From: DASUSH01 sp050996575
GTDB lineage: Bacteria; Actinomycetota; Thermoleophilia; Solirubrobacterales; 70-9
NCBI GenBank assembly: GCA_050996575.1
Contig: JBPCRS010000188.1
Coordinates: 1-12,273 of the forward strand
Length of the DNA stretch: 12,273 nucleotides
Direction of reading: 5' to 3'
This document shows, in pieces, positions 1 to 6,122 of the stretch. Within the stretch, counting starts at the first letter, position 1, and the number at the start of each line of letters is the position of its first letter. Made by a program: the position numbers and the translations under genes. The notes below the pieces were generated by a model that was not told the DNA's origin, made no database searches, and saw only the letters and a program-made list of their open reading frames with translations.

Positions 1-218
1 GGGCAGCCGAGGAGTTGCCCACAGGCCAGGTGTTCGACGTCCAGCGCGCCGAGGGCAGCGGCTCGTTCAGGACCGTCCGCGGCGGAACCCGCGAGCTCGG
101 CGGCCGGTTCAAGATCCGGCCCGGCCAGAAGCTCAGCTTCCAGGCCCGGGTCCGGCTCGAGGCCGATCCCGCCGCGGCGTCGGACTACTCGCCGCCGGCG
201 AAGGTCAAGTTCGGCTAG
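1..218 (+). CDS. C-terminal part of a probably secreted protein with an FN3-like domain (5'-partial)
   Basis: The gene enters from the left edge; its codons run in phase from position 3 and end at TAG (216-218), leaving about 71 residues. What is visible alternates beta-strand-like stretches: FDVQRA, a Gly/Ser-rich turn, GGRFKIRPGQKLSFQARVRL, then DYSPPAKVKFG at the very end. The pattern of an F-x-V-Q strand, a PGQ turn followed by F-x-A-R-V-R, and a closing SPP-x-x-V resembles the last strands of a fibronectin type III-like domain. I recall such domains at the C-terminus of secreted cupredoxin-like proteins of Thermoleophilia, but no copper motif or signal peptide is in view, so the full protein cannot be named. 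The TTG at 15 is only the first start-like codon after the edge, not a credible start. Its end overlaps the tail of the convergent gene on the other strand by 14 nt. Confidence 0.6.
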   Translation, partial: AAEELPTGQVFDVQRAEGSGSFRTVRGGTRELGGRFKIRPGQKLSFQARVRLEADPAAASDYSPPAKVKFG

Positions 219-807
219 CCGCCTCGGCCGCGTCCTCGAGGCGGTCGTCTCCCCAGAACACCTCGGAGCCGACGACGACCGCGGGCACGCCCTTGACGCC
301 GAGTCCGGCAGCCTCGGCGGTCGCCTCCTTCAGCCTGGCCTTGACCGAGTCCCGCTCGGCCGAGGTCTCGACTGCACGCGGGTGGAGCTCGCAGGCGGCG
401 GCGGCGATCATCACGTTCTCGGGGTCGGTCAGGTCGCGACCGCCGGCGAACGGCTGGCGAAAGGCGGCGAGGGAGAACGAGACGGCCTTGCCGATCTCCT
501 TGGCGAAGGTCGCGACGCGCATCGCGTAGAGCGTGTTGCCCGGCCAGGGCTCGGGCCAGCGGATCGGCGGGATCCCGTAGGCCGAGCCCCGTCGCTCGAC
601 CTCGGCGATCCCGGCGTCCCGCCCGGGCCCGTTCGCCCACGAGTCGCGGCCGAGCTCGCGGAAGAGGCCGCCGAGCAGGATCGGCTGCCAGATCGGCGGC
701 AGCCCGATCGCCTCGACGAACAGCGGGTTGATCCGTTCGGCCGCGAGATAGGCGTAGGGCGAGCCGAGATCGAAGTAGAAGACGGGGTGGCCCGCGAGCT
801 CACTCAA
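205..807 (-). CDS. DsbA-like thioredoxin-fold protein, HCCA isomerase / GST-kappa type
   Basis: A 200-residue protein of the DSBA/2-hydroxychromene-2-carboxylate isomerase family. The N-terminus reads VFYFDLGSPYAYLA (9-22), where Ser16 sits at the position of the glutathione-activating Ser of kappa-class GSTs and HCCA isomerases; there is no CxxC, so it is not a classical disulfide oxidoreductase. The family's cis-Pro loop is GVKGVPAVVV (170-179, Pro175), followed by the typical FWGDDRLED near the C-terminus. Length is normal for the family and no signal peptide is seen, so it is probably cytoplasmic. The start is TTG at 807 inside the 8-nt sequence TTGAGTGA that also ends the upstream DUF3817 gene, indicating translational coupling; it is the last gene of a five-gene leftward run. 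The real substrate is unknown, and an aromatic-degradation role is not supported by the neighbours. Confidence 0.85.
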   Translation of the reverse strand: MSELAGHPVFYFDLGSPYAYLAAERINPLFVEAIGLPPIWQPILLGGLFRELGRDSWANGPGRDAGIAEVERRGSAYGIPPIRWPEPWPGNTLYAMRVATFAKEIGKAVSFSLAAFRQPFAGGRDLTDPENVMIAAAACELHPRAVETSAERDSVKARLKEATAEAAGLGVKGVPAVVVGSEVFWGDDRLEDAAEAASRT

Positions 808-1081
808 CGGCAGGCTCGCGGTCCAGCCGGCGCCGGCAGATCACGTCGCCGATCAGCGACCCGGGCGGCCCCAGGGTCACGACTACGATCGCCGGGTACC
901 ACCAGCCCCAGCGCTTCTCCACCGTCCCTTTGATGCAGAGGAAGACGAGGGCGAGGAAGCCGGCGCCGTGGATTGGCCCGAGGATCGAGACGAGGGTCTC
1001 GCGGTCGGAGAACGAGGCCCAGAGCAGGACCGCGAGCAGGAGCGCGTCGGCGATCGCGATCACCGCGATGATGTTGAGCAA
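800..1081 (-). CDS. DUF3817 family integral membrane protein
   Basis: A small 93-residue membrane protein with three hydrophobic segments (about 1-23, 33-53 and 62-82) and a charged C-terminal tail (CRRRLDREPAVE). The GPIHG motif at 35-39, just at the start of the second helix, is the hallmark of the DUF3817 family, whose function is unknown. The only normal start codon is the TTG at 1081, giving MLNIIAVIA. The frame stays open upstream into the end of lpdA, with an ATT (1087-1085) two codons before the TTG, so the N-terminus may be a few residues longer, as family members often have a short basic stretch (here ETIR) before helix 1. It lies 53 nt after lpdA and overlaps the next gene by 8 nt, so it is very probably co-transcribed. 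The exact start is the weakest part of this call. Confidence 0.75.
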   Translation of the reverse strand: MLNIIAVIAIADALLLAVLLWASFSDRETLVSILGPIHGAGFLALVFLCIKGTVEKRWGWWYPAIVVVTLGPPGSLIGDVICRRRLDREPAVE

Positions 1082-1134
1082 GCGAATCGTCTCGGCGCGC
1101 GCGCCGGCCGAGGCGGCGCCCGTGTCGGAGGCGG

Positions 1135-2508
1135 CTATTGGTGCGTCGCCCAGCCGTCGACGGCGCGGGCGGCGTCGAGCACGGCCTCGGAGATCGTCGG
1201 GTGGGCGTGGACGATCCGGGCGAGCTCCTGATGACCGCCCTCGAGCGCCATCACGTCGACGAGCTCGGCGATCATGTCGCAGGCGCGGTTGCCGACGATG
1301 TGGGCGCCGACGATCTCGCCGTATTCGGCCTCGGTGATGATCTTAACCAGCCCCTTGTGGTCGTCGTAGACCGCCGCCGCGCCGACCCCGCCGAGGTTGA
1401 ACTTGCCGACCTTGACCTCCTTGCCGGCCTCTTTCGCCTCGGCCTGGGTCATGCCGACGCTGGCGACTTGGGGATGGCAGAAGGTGGCGCCCGGGATCAG
1501 CTCGACGTCGACCGGGTGAGTTTCCGCGCCGGCGATTCGCTCGACTGCGACGACGCCTTCCTCGGAGGCCTTGTGGGCGAGCGCGGGACCGCGGACGAGG
1601 TCGCCGATCGCCCAGACCCTCTCGTTCGAGGTTCGTTGCCACTCGTCGATCCCGACCTTGCCGGTCTTCTCGTCGGTCTTCACCCCGGCGGCGTCGAGGC
1701 CGAGCGCCTCGGTGTCGGGGGCACGGCCGCCGGCGATAACCAGGTAGTCGACCTCGGCCTGGCCGTCGCCGAAGTGGACCGTTACCGAGTCCTTGCCGGC
1801 CTCGACCTTCTCGACCTTGGTCCCGGTCGAGACTGTGATCTTCTGCTTCTTGAAGGCGCGGGCAACGACCTTGGCCATGTCGGGGTCCTCGAGCGGCAGG
1901 ATCTGGTCGACCATCTCGATCAGCTGGACCTCGGTCCCGAGTCGGCCATAGCCCGAGGCGATCTCCGAGCCCGAGGCGCCGGCACCGACGACGGCCATCG
2001 ACTTCGGCAGCTCGGGTAGCGACCAGGCGCCCCAGGTGTCGAGCACGCGTCCGCCGAACTCGACGCCCGGGATCGCCATCGCCGTCGAGCCGGTGGCGAG
2101 GACGACGCTCCCCGTCTCGTAGACCGTGTCGCCGACCTGGACGTTGGCCTCTGCGGTCAGCTTGCCCTCGCCCTCGACGAAGTCGACCTTGTTCTTGTCG
2201 AACAGCATCTTGACCCCGCCGGTAAGCGTCTTTCGGACCTGCTCGCGGCGCTCCTGAACACCCTTCCAGTCGATCGAGACGCCCTCGATCTTGATCCCGA
2301 GGCCGGCAGCGTCATTGGCAGCCTGGTCGTAGACCTCGGCGGTGTGGAGCACCGTCTTCGCCGGAATGCAGGCGTAGTTGAGGCAGCGGCCACCGACGAC
2401 GTCCTTCTCGATGCAGGCGGTCTTCAGCCCGAGCTGGGCGGCGCGGATCGCGGCCACGTAGCCGCCGGGGCCGGAGCCGATGATGATCGCGTCGTAGGCG
2501 TCAGCCAT
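1135..2508 (-). CDS. lpdA: dihydrolipoyl dehydrogenase (E3)
   Basis: A 457-residue flavoprotein that reoxidises the dihydrolipoamide of 2-oxoacid dehydrogenase or glycine cleavage complexes with NAD+ in the cytoplasm. Visible features are the FAD-binding GSGPGGYVAA (11-20), the redox-active disulfide in GGRCLNYACIPAK (Cys42 and Cys47, the expected CxxxxC spacing), the NAD-binding VVGAGASGSEIASGYGRLG near residue 175, the second FAD motif WAIGDL, and the C-terminal HAHPTISE with catalytic His436 and Glu441. Length is typical. The Arg-Cys and Asn-Tyr-Ala variation around the disulfide (commonly TC...NVG/RGC) marks a less common E3 subgroup but keeps all catalytic residues. The start is ATG at 2508, 16 nt after the stop of the upstream membrane-protein gene. 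No E1/E2 gene or lipoyl domain is nearby, so its complex cannot be told from this context. Confidence 0.95.
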   Translation of the reverse strand: MADAYDAIIIGSGPGGYVAAIRAAQLGLKTACIEKDVVGGRCLNYACIPAKTVLHTAEVYDQAANDAAGLGIKIEGVSIDWKGVQERREQVRKTLTGGVKMLFDKNKVDFVEGEGKLTAEANVQVGDTVYETGSVVLATGSTAMAIPGVEFGGRVLDTWGAWSLPELPKSMAVVGAGASGSEIASGYGRLGTEVQLIEMVDQILPLEDPDMAKVVARAFKKQKITVSTGTKVEKVEAGKDSVTVHFGDGQAEVDYLVIAGGRAPDTEALGLDAAGVKTDEKTGKVGIDEWQRTSNERVWAIGDLVRGPALAHKASEEGVVAVERIAGAETHPVDVELIPGATFCHPQVASVGMTQAEAKEAGKEVKVGKFNLGGVGAAAVYDDHKGLVKIITEAEYGEIVGAHIVGNRACDMIAELVDVMALEGGHQELARIVHAHPTISEAVLDAARAVDGWATHQ

Positions 2509-2524
2509 GGGCGTTCGACTCTAC

Positions 2525-3100
2525 CTACTCGTGTGTGCCGCGGGTCGGCATCTGGATTCGTGCCCAGGCCCTGATCATGAAGTAAAAGAGCGCGCCGGCG
2601 CCGACCATCAGGATCAAGTTGCCGAGCGCGAGGAAGAGCGAGAGCGAGGCGAGCAGGCCGAGCGCGCTGGCGATGATCACGAGGACGAGGGTTGACTGGA
2701 AGCCGAGCACGGCCCAGTAGCGCCCGCGCCACAGTCCGTAGGCCATCGCCCCGATCAGGACGACGAAGACGGCAACCCCGAATGCCTGCGGGCGGGGGTC
2801 GTCCTGGAACACGTCCCAGAGTGCGTAGCCGAGCACGCTGAGAATGACGAGCACGGTGCAGATCACGGCGCTGACTGTGACCACGGTCGGCCTCTCGCCC
2901 TCGGCCAGCGGCTCGAGTGACTCGCGGGCCTCGCGGTTCTTTCGCTCGGAAGCGCTCTCGGCGGTCGCCGTCACGTCCTGCTCGTCACCGGAACCGTTCG
3001 AGGAGGTTGATGCGACTGTCCCCGCGGCGCTGTCGCGGCGCTCCGCGCTCCGCGTCTTGCGCTTCTGGCGCTCGACTCGCTTTCGCTCGCGGCTACCCAT
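2525..3100 (-). CDS. hypothetical membrane protein with basic N-terminal tail and four predicted helices
   Basis: A 191-residue protein I do not recognise. The first 20 or so residues are strongly basic (MGSRERKRVERQKRKTRS), followed by a low-complexity Ser/Thr/Glu-rich linker to about residue 70. Then come hydrophobic segments at about 71-95, 106-125, 130-150 and 152-176, the last two nearly continuous. The cytoplasmic basic tail and short loops predict a small polytopic inner-membrane protein. The ATG at 3100 lies inside the last codons of thiE: the two genes overlap by 8 nt (3093-3100) in different frames, so it is probably translated by coupling to thiE. The frame is open much further upstream, but that stretch is antisense-frame reading through thiE. 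A thiamine-linked transport role would be a guess; the protein lacks the features of known thiamine transporters. Confidence 0.8.
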   Translation of the reverse strand: MGSRERKRVERQKRKTRSAERRDSAAGTVASTSSNGSGDEQDVTATAESASERKNREARESLEPLAEGERPTVVTVSAVICTVLVILSVLGYALWDVFQDDPRPQAFGVAVFVVLIGAMAYGLWRGRYWAVLGFQSTLVLVIIASALGLLASLSLFLALGNLILMVGAGALFYFMIRAWARIQMPTRGTHE

Positions 3101-3797
3101 CGGTCCGAACCGCAGTCTGGCGATCGGCCGCGGCGAACGCGCCGACGATCGACCGCGCGGCCGCCTCGGGGTCCTCGGCGTCGCGGATCGCGCGGACGAC
3201 GACCGCCCTGCGCGCACCGGCCGCAGCGACCTCGGCTGCCGTACGCGCGTCGATCCCGCCGATTGCGAACCAGGGCACCGTCGCACTCTCGGCTGCGAAC
3301 TCGACCAAGCCGAGGCCGGTCGCAGGCCGACCCTCCTTCGTCGGCGTCTCCCAGACCGGGCCGACGCTGATCTGATCGGGGCGTGCCGGGCCTTCCGCAG
3401 CGCAAGCGGCCTCGACCTGGGAGGCGGAGTGCGTCGAGAGCCCGACGAGTGCGGCCGGCCCGGCGATCGCACGCGCCTCCTCGACCGCCAGGTCGTCCTG
3501 GCCGACGTGGACCCCGTCGGCGCCGCACGAGGCGACCAGATCCGGCCGGTCGTTGAGGATGAACAGCGCCCGGCCGCCGTCGGCCGCTCGGCGAAAGGCC
3601 GGCGCGGCGGCGAAGAGGTCTTCGTCGTCAAGGCCCTTGTCTCGCAGCTGGATAATCCCGGCTCCGCCGCGAATCGCCGCATCGAGCAGCCCGCCCGGAT
3701 CGCGGTCGCTCGGGCGCGCCTCGCAGACGAAGTAGAGCGAGGCCGTCTTAACCCGGTCCAGCTTCTCGCCAACGATTTCTGCGTGCGATGCGCTCAC
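3093..3797 (-). CDS. thiE: thiamine-phosphate synthase (thiamine-phosphate pyrophosphorylase)
   Basis: A TIM-barrel enzyme that joins HMP-pyrophosphate and thiazole phosphate to make thiamine monophosphate. With the GTG at 3797 it has 234 residues and shows the family motifs in order: QLRDK (50-54), ILNDRPDL (80-87), GADGVHVGQDDL (92-103), LSTHS (120-124), SVGPVWETPTKEG (145-157, the TPTK loop) and AIGGI (178-182). The start is uncertain: the frame stays open across the riboswitch and into thiO on the other strand, and GTG at 3809 is an alternative. I prefer 3797 because GGGTGG lies just upstream and the N-terminus is already about 20 residues ahead of the first strand (LYFV). It heads the leftward run and is divergent from thiO-thiSG, with only about 30 nt between its start and the TPP riboswitch; it has no TPP motif of its own on this strand. 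Confidence 0.93.
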   Translation of the reverse strand: MSASHAEIVGEKLDRVKTASLYFVCEARPSDRDPGGLLDAAIRGGAGIIQLRDKGLDDEDLFAAAPAFRRAADGGRALFILNDRPDLVASCGADGVHVGQDDLAVEEARAIAGPAALVGLSTHSASQVEAACAAEGPARPDQISVGPVWETPTKEGRPATGLGLVEFAAESATVPWFAIGGIDARTAAEVAAAGARRAVVVRAIRDAEDPEAAARSIVGAFAAADRQTAVRTDG

Positions 3798-3811
3798 CAG
3801 GCCACCCACGT

Positions 3812-3817
3812 TACGAT
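3812..3817 (+). promoter_or_regulatory. possible -10 box of the thiO-thiSG promoter
   Basis: TACGAT lies 11 nt before the start of the riboswitch fold, where a -10 hexamer would give a transcript beginning just ahead of the aptamer (about 3824-3826). No convincing -35 hexamer is visible 16-18 nt upstream, where the sequence is already inside the divergent thiE reading frame. Weak positional evidence only. Confidence 0.25.
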
Positions 3818-3827
3818 GAACCCATAA

Positions 3828-3914
3828 GCGGGAGCCCGAAAGTTCGCGGGCTGAGAGGGCGGCTGGTGCCGCCGACCGCCTGAACCTGATCCGGGTAATT
3901 CCGGCGAAGGGAGG
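3828..3914 (+). ncRNA. TPP riboswitch (THI element)
   Basis: The conserved aptamer is readable directly. A GCCCG (3834-3838)/CGGGC (3847-3851) hairpin runs into CTGAGAGGG (3851-3859). An extra hairpin GGCGGC-TGGT-GCCGCC (3858-3873) is the optional P3a-type stem. The second sensor arm has TGAACCTGATC (3881-3891), GGGTAAT (3893-3899) and CCGGCGAAGGGA (3901-3912). These match the pyrimidine- and pyrophosphate-binding halves of the known TPP aptamer. The last conserved bases AAGGGA overlap the Shine-Dalgarno GGAGG (3910-3914) of thiO, 6 nt before its GTG. I infer direct occlusion of ribosome binding when TPP is bound. There is no room for a separate terminator, so control is probably translational. 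The 5' boundary is approximate because the P1 stem is not clear. Confidence 0.95.
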
Positions 3915-3920
3915 AAGTTC

Positions 3921-5078
3921 GTGCCGGACAACCGAGGCAACGGCAGCGACGCCTACGACGCGCTCGTCGTCGGCGCCGGTGTGATCGGCCTCGCTTGCGC
4001 CTGGCGCGCGGCGGAGCGCGGTTTGCGCGTCTGCGTGCTCGAACGCGGCGAACCGGGCCAGGGTGCCTCGGCGGTCGCGGCGGGAATGCTCGCGCCGATC
4101 GGCGAAGTCGCCTGGGGCGAGGAGAGGCTGCTGCGCGCCAACCTCGCCTCGGCCACGGCCTGGCCACGGTTCGCCAATGAGCTCGGCGAGGCTTCCGGCC
4201 GCGACGTCGGCTATCGAACCGCCGGTGCGATTCACCTGGCGCTCGACCGCGACGAAGCCGAGGAGCTTCGCCGGCGCCACGCGCTCCAGGTCTCGCTCGG
4301 TCTCGACGCCGAGTGGCTGCGGGCGAGCGAGTGCCGGAGCCTCGAACCAGGCCTCGCCACCGCTGTCGCCGGCGGAGTCCACGCGCCAGCGGAGGCCGAC
4401 GTCGACCCGCGCGTGCTCGTCGCCGCGCTTCGCGAAGCGGTGTTGCGCGCCGGCGGCGAGCTCGTCCTCGGTGACCAGCCCGCCGAGGCGATCTTCGATG
4501 GCGATCGGCTGGCCGGTGTGCAGACCAGGCTCGGCAGCGAGCTTCGGGCGCGCTACGTCGTCCTCGCATCCGGCGCCTGGTCGGGGCAGGCGGAATGGCT
4601 GCCCGAAAGCGCCCGGCCTCGCGTGCGCCCGGTCAAGGGTGAGATCCTCGTCCTCGGCGCGAACGAGGCGCCGTGCGAGCGGATCGTCGCCTCGCGCTGG
4701 GTCTACCTCGTCCCGCGAGCGGACGGTCGCCTGATCGTCGGCGCGACTGTCGAAGAGACGGGTTTCGATCTGCGGGTCACCGCCGGCGGCGTCCACGAGC
4801 TACTTCGCGAGGCCTACCGGCTGCTGCCCGAGGTCGCGGAGATGGAGCTGCTCGAAGCGACCGCCGGATTGCGCCCCGGATCGCCCGACAACGCGCCGCT
4901 GGTCGGTGCCGGCGCGATCGACGGCCTGATTCTCGCCACGGGCCATTACCGCAACGGCATTCTGCTCGCACCGCTCACCGGTGAGGCCGTCGCCGCCGAG
5001 CTCGCCGGGGAGCCGGTGCCCGAGGCCGCCGCCGGCCTCGATCCAAGCCGGTTCGCCGCGGAGGGCGTTGCCGTATGA
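3921..5078 (+). CDS. thiO: glycine oxidase ThiO (FAD-dependent)
   Basis: A 385-residue FAD-dependent amine oxidase of the DAO family that oxidises glycine to dehydroglycine (iminoacetate) for thiazole synthesis. The Rossmann motif GAGVIG is at 18-23 and the strand ends in the acidic VLER for the FAD ribose. ASAVAAGMLAP follows, the family's second flavin contact. The C-terminal GHYRNGILLAPLTG starts at 341; its Arg344 matches the substrate-carboxylate Arg of characterised ThiO. TAGLRPGSPDNAPLVG just before it is also typical. The GTG start at 3921 has GGAGG 6 nt upstream, within the TPP riboswitch, so expression should fall when TPP is plentiful. The gene ends in ATGA shared with the ThiS-ThiG start, implying a coupled operon. 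Other DAO-family oxidases are similar, but the riboswitch and thiSG neighbour settle the assignment. Confidence 0.94.
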   Translation: MPDNRGNGSDAYDALVVGAGVIGLACAWRAAERGLRVCVLERGEPGQGASAVAAGMLAPIGEVAWGEERLLRANLASATAWPRFANELGEASGRDVGYRTAGAIHLALDRDEAEELRRRHALQVSLGLDAEWLRASECRSLEPGLATAVAGGVHAPAEADVDPRVLVAALREAVLRAGGELVLGDQPAEAIFDGDRLAGVQTRLGSELRARYVVLASGAWSGQAEWLPESARPRVRPVKGEILVLGANEAPCERIVASRWVYLVPRADGRLIVGATVEETGFDLRVTAGGVHELLREAYRLLPEVAEMELLEATAGLRPGSPDNAPLVGAGAIDGLILATGHYRNGILLAPLTGEAVAAELAGEPVPEAAAGLDPSRFAAEGVAV

Positions 5079-6085
5079 CGGTCGAGCTCAACGGAGAGTC
5101 GATCGTGCTCGATGACGGGGCCACGGTGAGCGCTGCGGTCGAGCGGGCCGGTGTGGCCGATGAGCTCCGTGGCCTCGCCGTCGCCGTCGACGGCGAGGTC
5201 GTGCCGCGGGCGCAGTGGGGGAGGACCGCGCTTCGCGACGGCCAGGCCGTCGAGGTTGTTCGGGCGATCGGTGGCGGCGAGCGGACCGAGGCCGAGCGCG
5301 ATGTCACCGAAGTGGCCGGCGGAGGTTTCGAGCTCGGCGGCCGCACCTGGGGTTCGCGTCTGATCGTCGGCACCGGCGGCTTTCGCTCGCTCGAGGAGAT
5401 GGAGAGCGCGCTGCGGGCGAGCGCGACCGAGATCGTCACCGTTGCGCTTCGCCGCGTCGACCCGCTCGCCCAGGGCTCGCTGCTCGAGCTGATCGACGGC
5501 CTCGGCCTGTTCACGCTGCCGAACACCGCCGGTTGCTACACGGCCCGCGACGCGATTCGCACCGCCGAGCTCGCCCGCGAAGCGCTCGAGACCGATTGGG
5601 TCAAGCTCGAGGTGATCGGCGACGACCGCACGCTCTTTCCCGACGCAGTCGAGCTCGTCGCGGCGGCCGAGGTGCTGGTCGACGGCGGTTTCACCGTTCT
5701 CCCCTACACGAACGACGACCCGATTCTTGCCCGACGGCTCGAGGATGTCGGTTGCGCCGCGGTGATGCCGCTCGGCTCGCCGATCGGATCGGGTGCCGGG
5801 ATCCGCAATCCATACAACGTGCAGATCATCGCCGAGCAGGCCTCGGTGCCGGTGATCCTCGACGCCGGAATCGGCACCGCCTCCGATGCGGCGCTGGCGA
5901 TGGAGCTCGGCTGCGACGGCGTGCTGCTGGCCAGCTCGGTCTCCCGGGCCGAGAACCCGGCCGGCATGGCGATTGCGATGCGCCAGGCGGTCGAGGCTGG
6001 GTTCGCCGCCCGGAACGCGGGCCGGATTCCGCGCCGCCTGCACGCGGAGGCCTCGACACCGCAGGACGGAGCGCCCGAGCTCTGA
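5075..6085 (+). CDS. thiSG: ThiS-ThiG fusion: sulfur carrier protein plus thiazole synthase
   Basis: One 336-residue frame contains both partners of thiazole formation. Residues 1-68 are ThiS, a ubiquitin-like fold starting MTVELNGESIVLDDGATV and ending VEVVRAIGGG, where GGG (66-68) corresponds to the Gly-Gly tail normally thiocarboxylated. A linker of about 18 residues rich in Glu/Arg follows, then ThiG from about 85: SRLIVGTGGF (94-103), TVALRRV (122-128), PNTAGCYTARDA (149-160), VKLEVIGDD with the Schiff-base Lys177, VLPYTNDDP, and MPLGSPIGSGAGIRNP. There is no stop or convincing internal ribosome site between the halves, so it is a true fusion. NCBI-type annotation has a 'bifunctional sulfur carrier protein/thiazole synthase' class, so the fusion is known, though uncommon. 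The start ATG overlaps the thiO stop (ATGA). The activating enzyme ThiF is not in the window. Confidence 0.94.
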   Translation: MTVELNGESIVLDDGATVSAAVERAGVADELRGLAVAVDGEVVPRAQWGRTALRDGQAVEVVRAIGGGERTEAERDVTEVAGGGFELGGRTWGSRLIVGTGGFRSLEEMESALRASATEIVTVALRRVDPLAQGSLLELIDGLGLFTLPNTAGCYTARDAIRTAELAREALETDWVKLEVIGDDRTLFPDAVELVAAAEVLVDGGFTVLPYTNDDPILARRLEDVGCAAVMPLGSPIGSGAGIRNPYNVQIIAEQASVPVILDAGIGTASDAALAMELGCDGVLLASSVSRAENPAGMAIAMRQAVEAGFAARNAGRIPRRLHAEASTPQDGAPEL

Positions 6086-6106
6086 GGTAAGTCCGCCGGT
6101 CGGCGT

Positions 6107-6122
6107 GCGAACATATGTTCGC
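6107..6122. promoter_or_regulatory. LexA (SOS) box-like operator, 16-bp perfect palindrome
   Basis: GCGAACATATGTTCGC is its own reverse complement over all 16 bases. Its inner 14 bases fit the Gram-positive LexA/DinR consensus CGAAC-RNRY-GTTCG, and also the actinobacterial GAAC-N4-GTTC core. It covers the first possible start codon (6115) of the HNH-type gene and ends one base before the second ATG (6124), where bound repressor would block transcription or a leaderless start. There is no similar site elsewhere in the window that I could see. LexA binding is inferred from the match. Confidence 0.7.

Noticed and set aside
1138..2019. Long plus-strand frames opposite lpdA, purH and other genes
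   Set aside because: They mirror real genes on the other strand, have the skewed Arg/Asp/Gly composition of GC-rich shadow frames, and show no domain motifs.
3801..4796. Long minus-strand open frame continuing upstream of thiE across the riboswitch and thiO
   Set aside because: It is the antisense of thiO, open only because of high GC; it has no family features before the thiE part.
6093..6104. CGCCG-GT-CGGCG mini-hairpin after thiSG as a terminator
   Set aside because: Five-bp stem with a 2-nt loop and no T run; insufficient.
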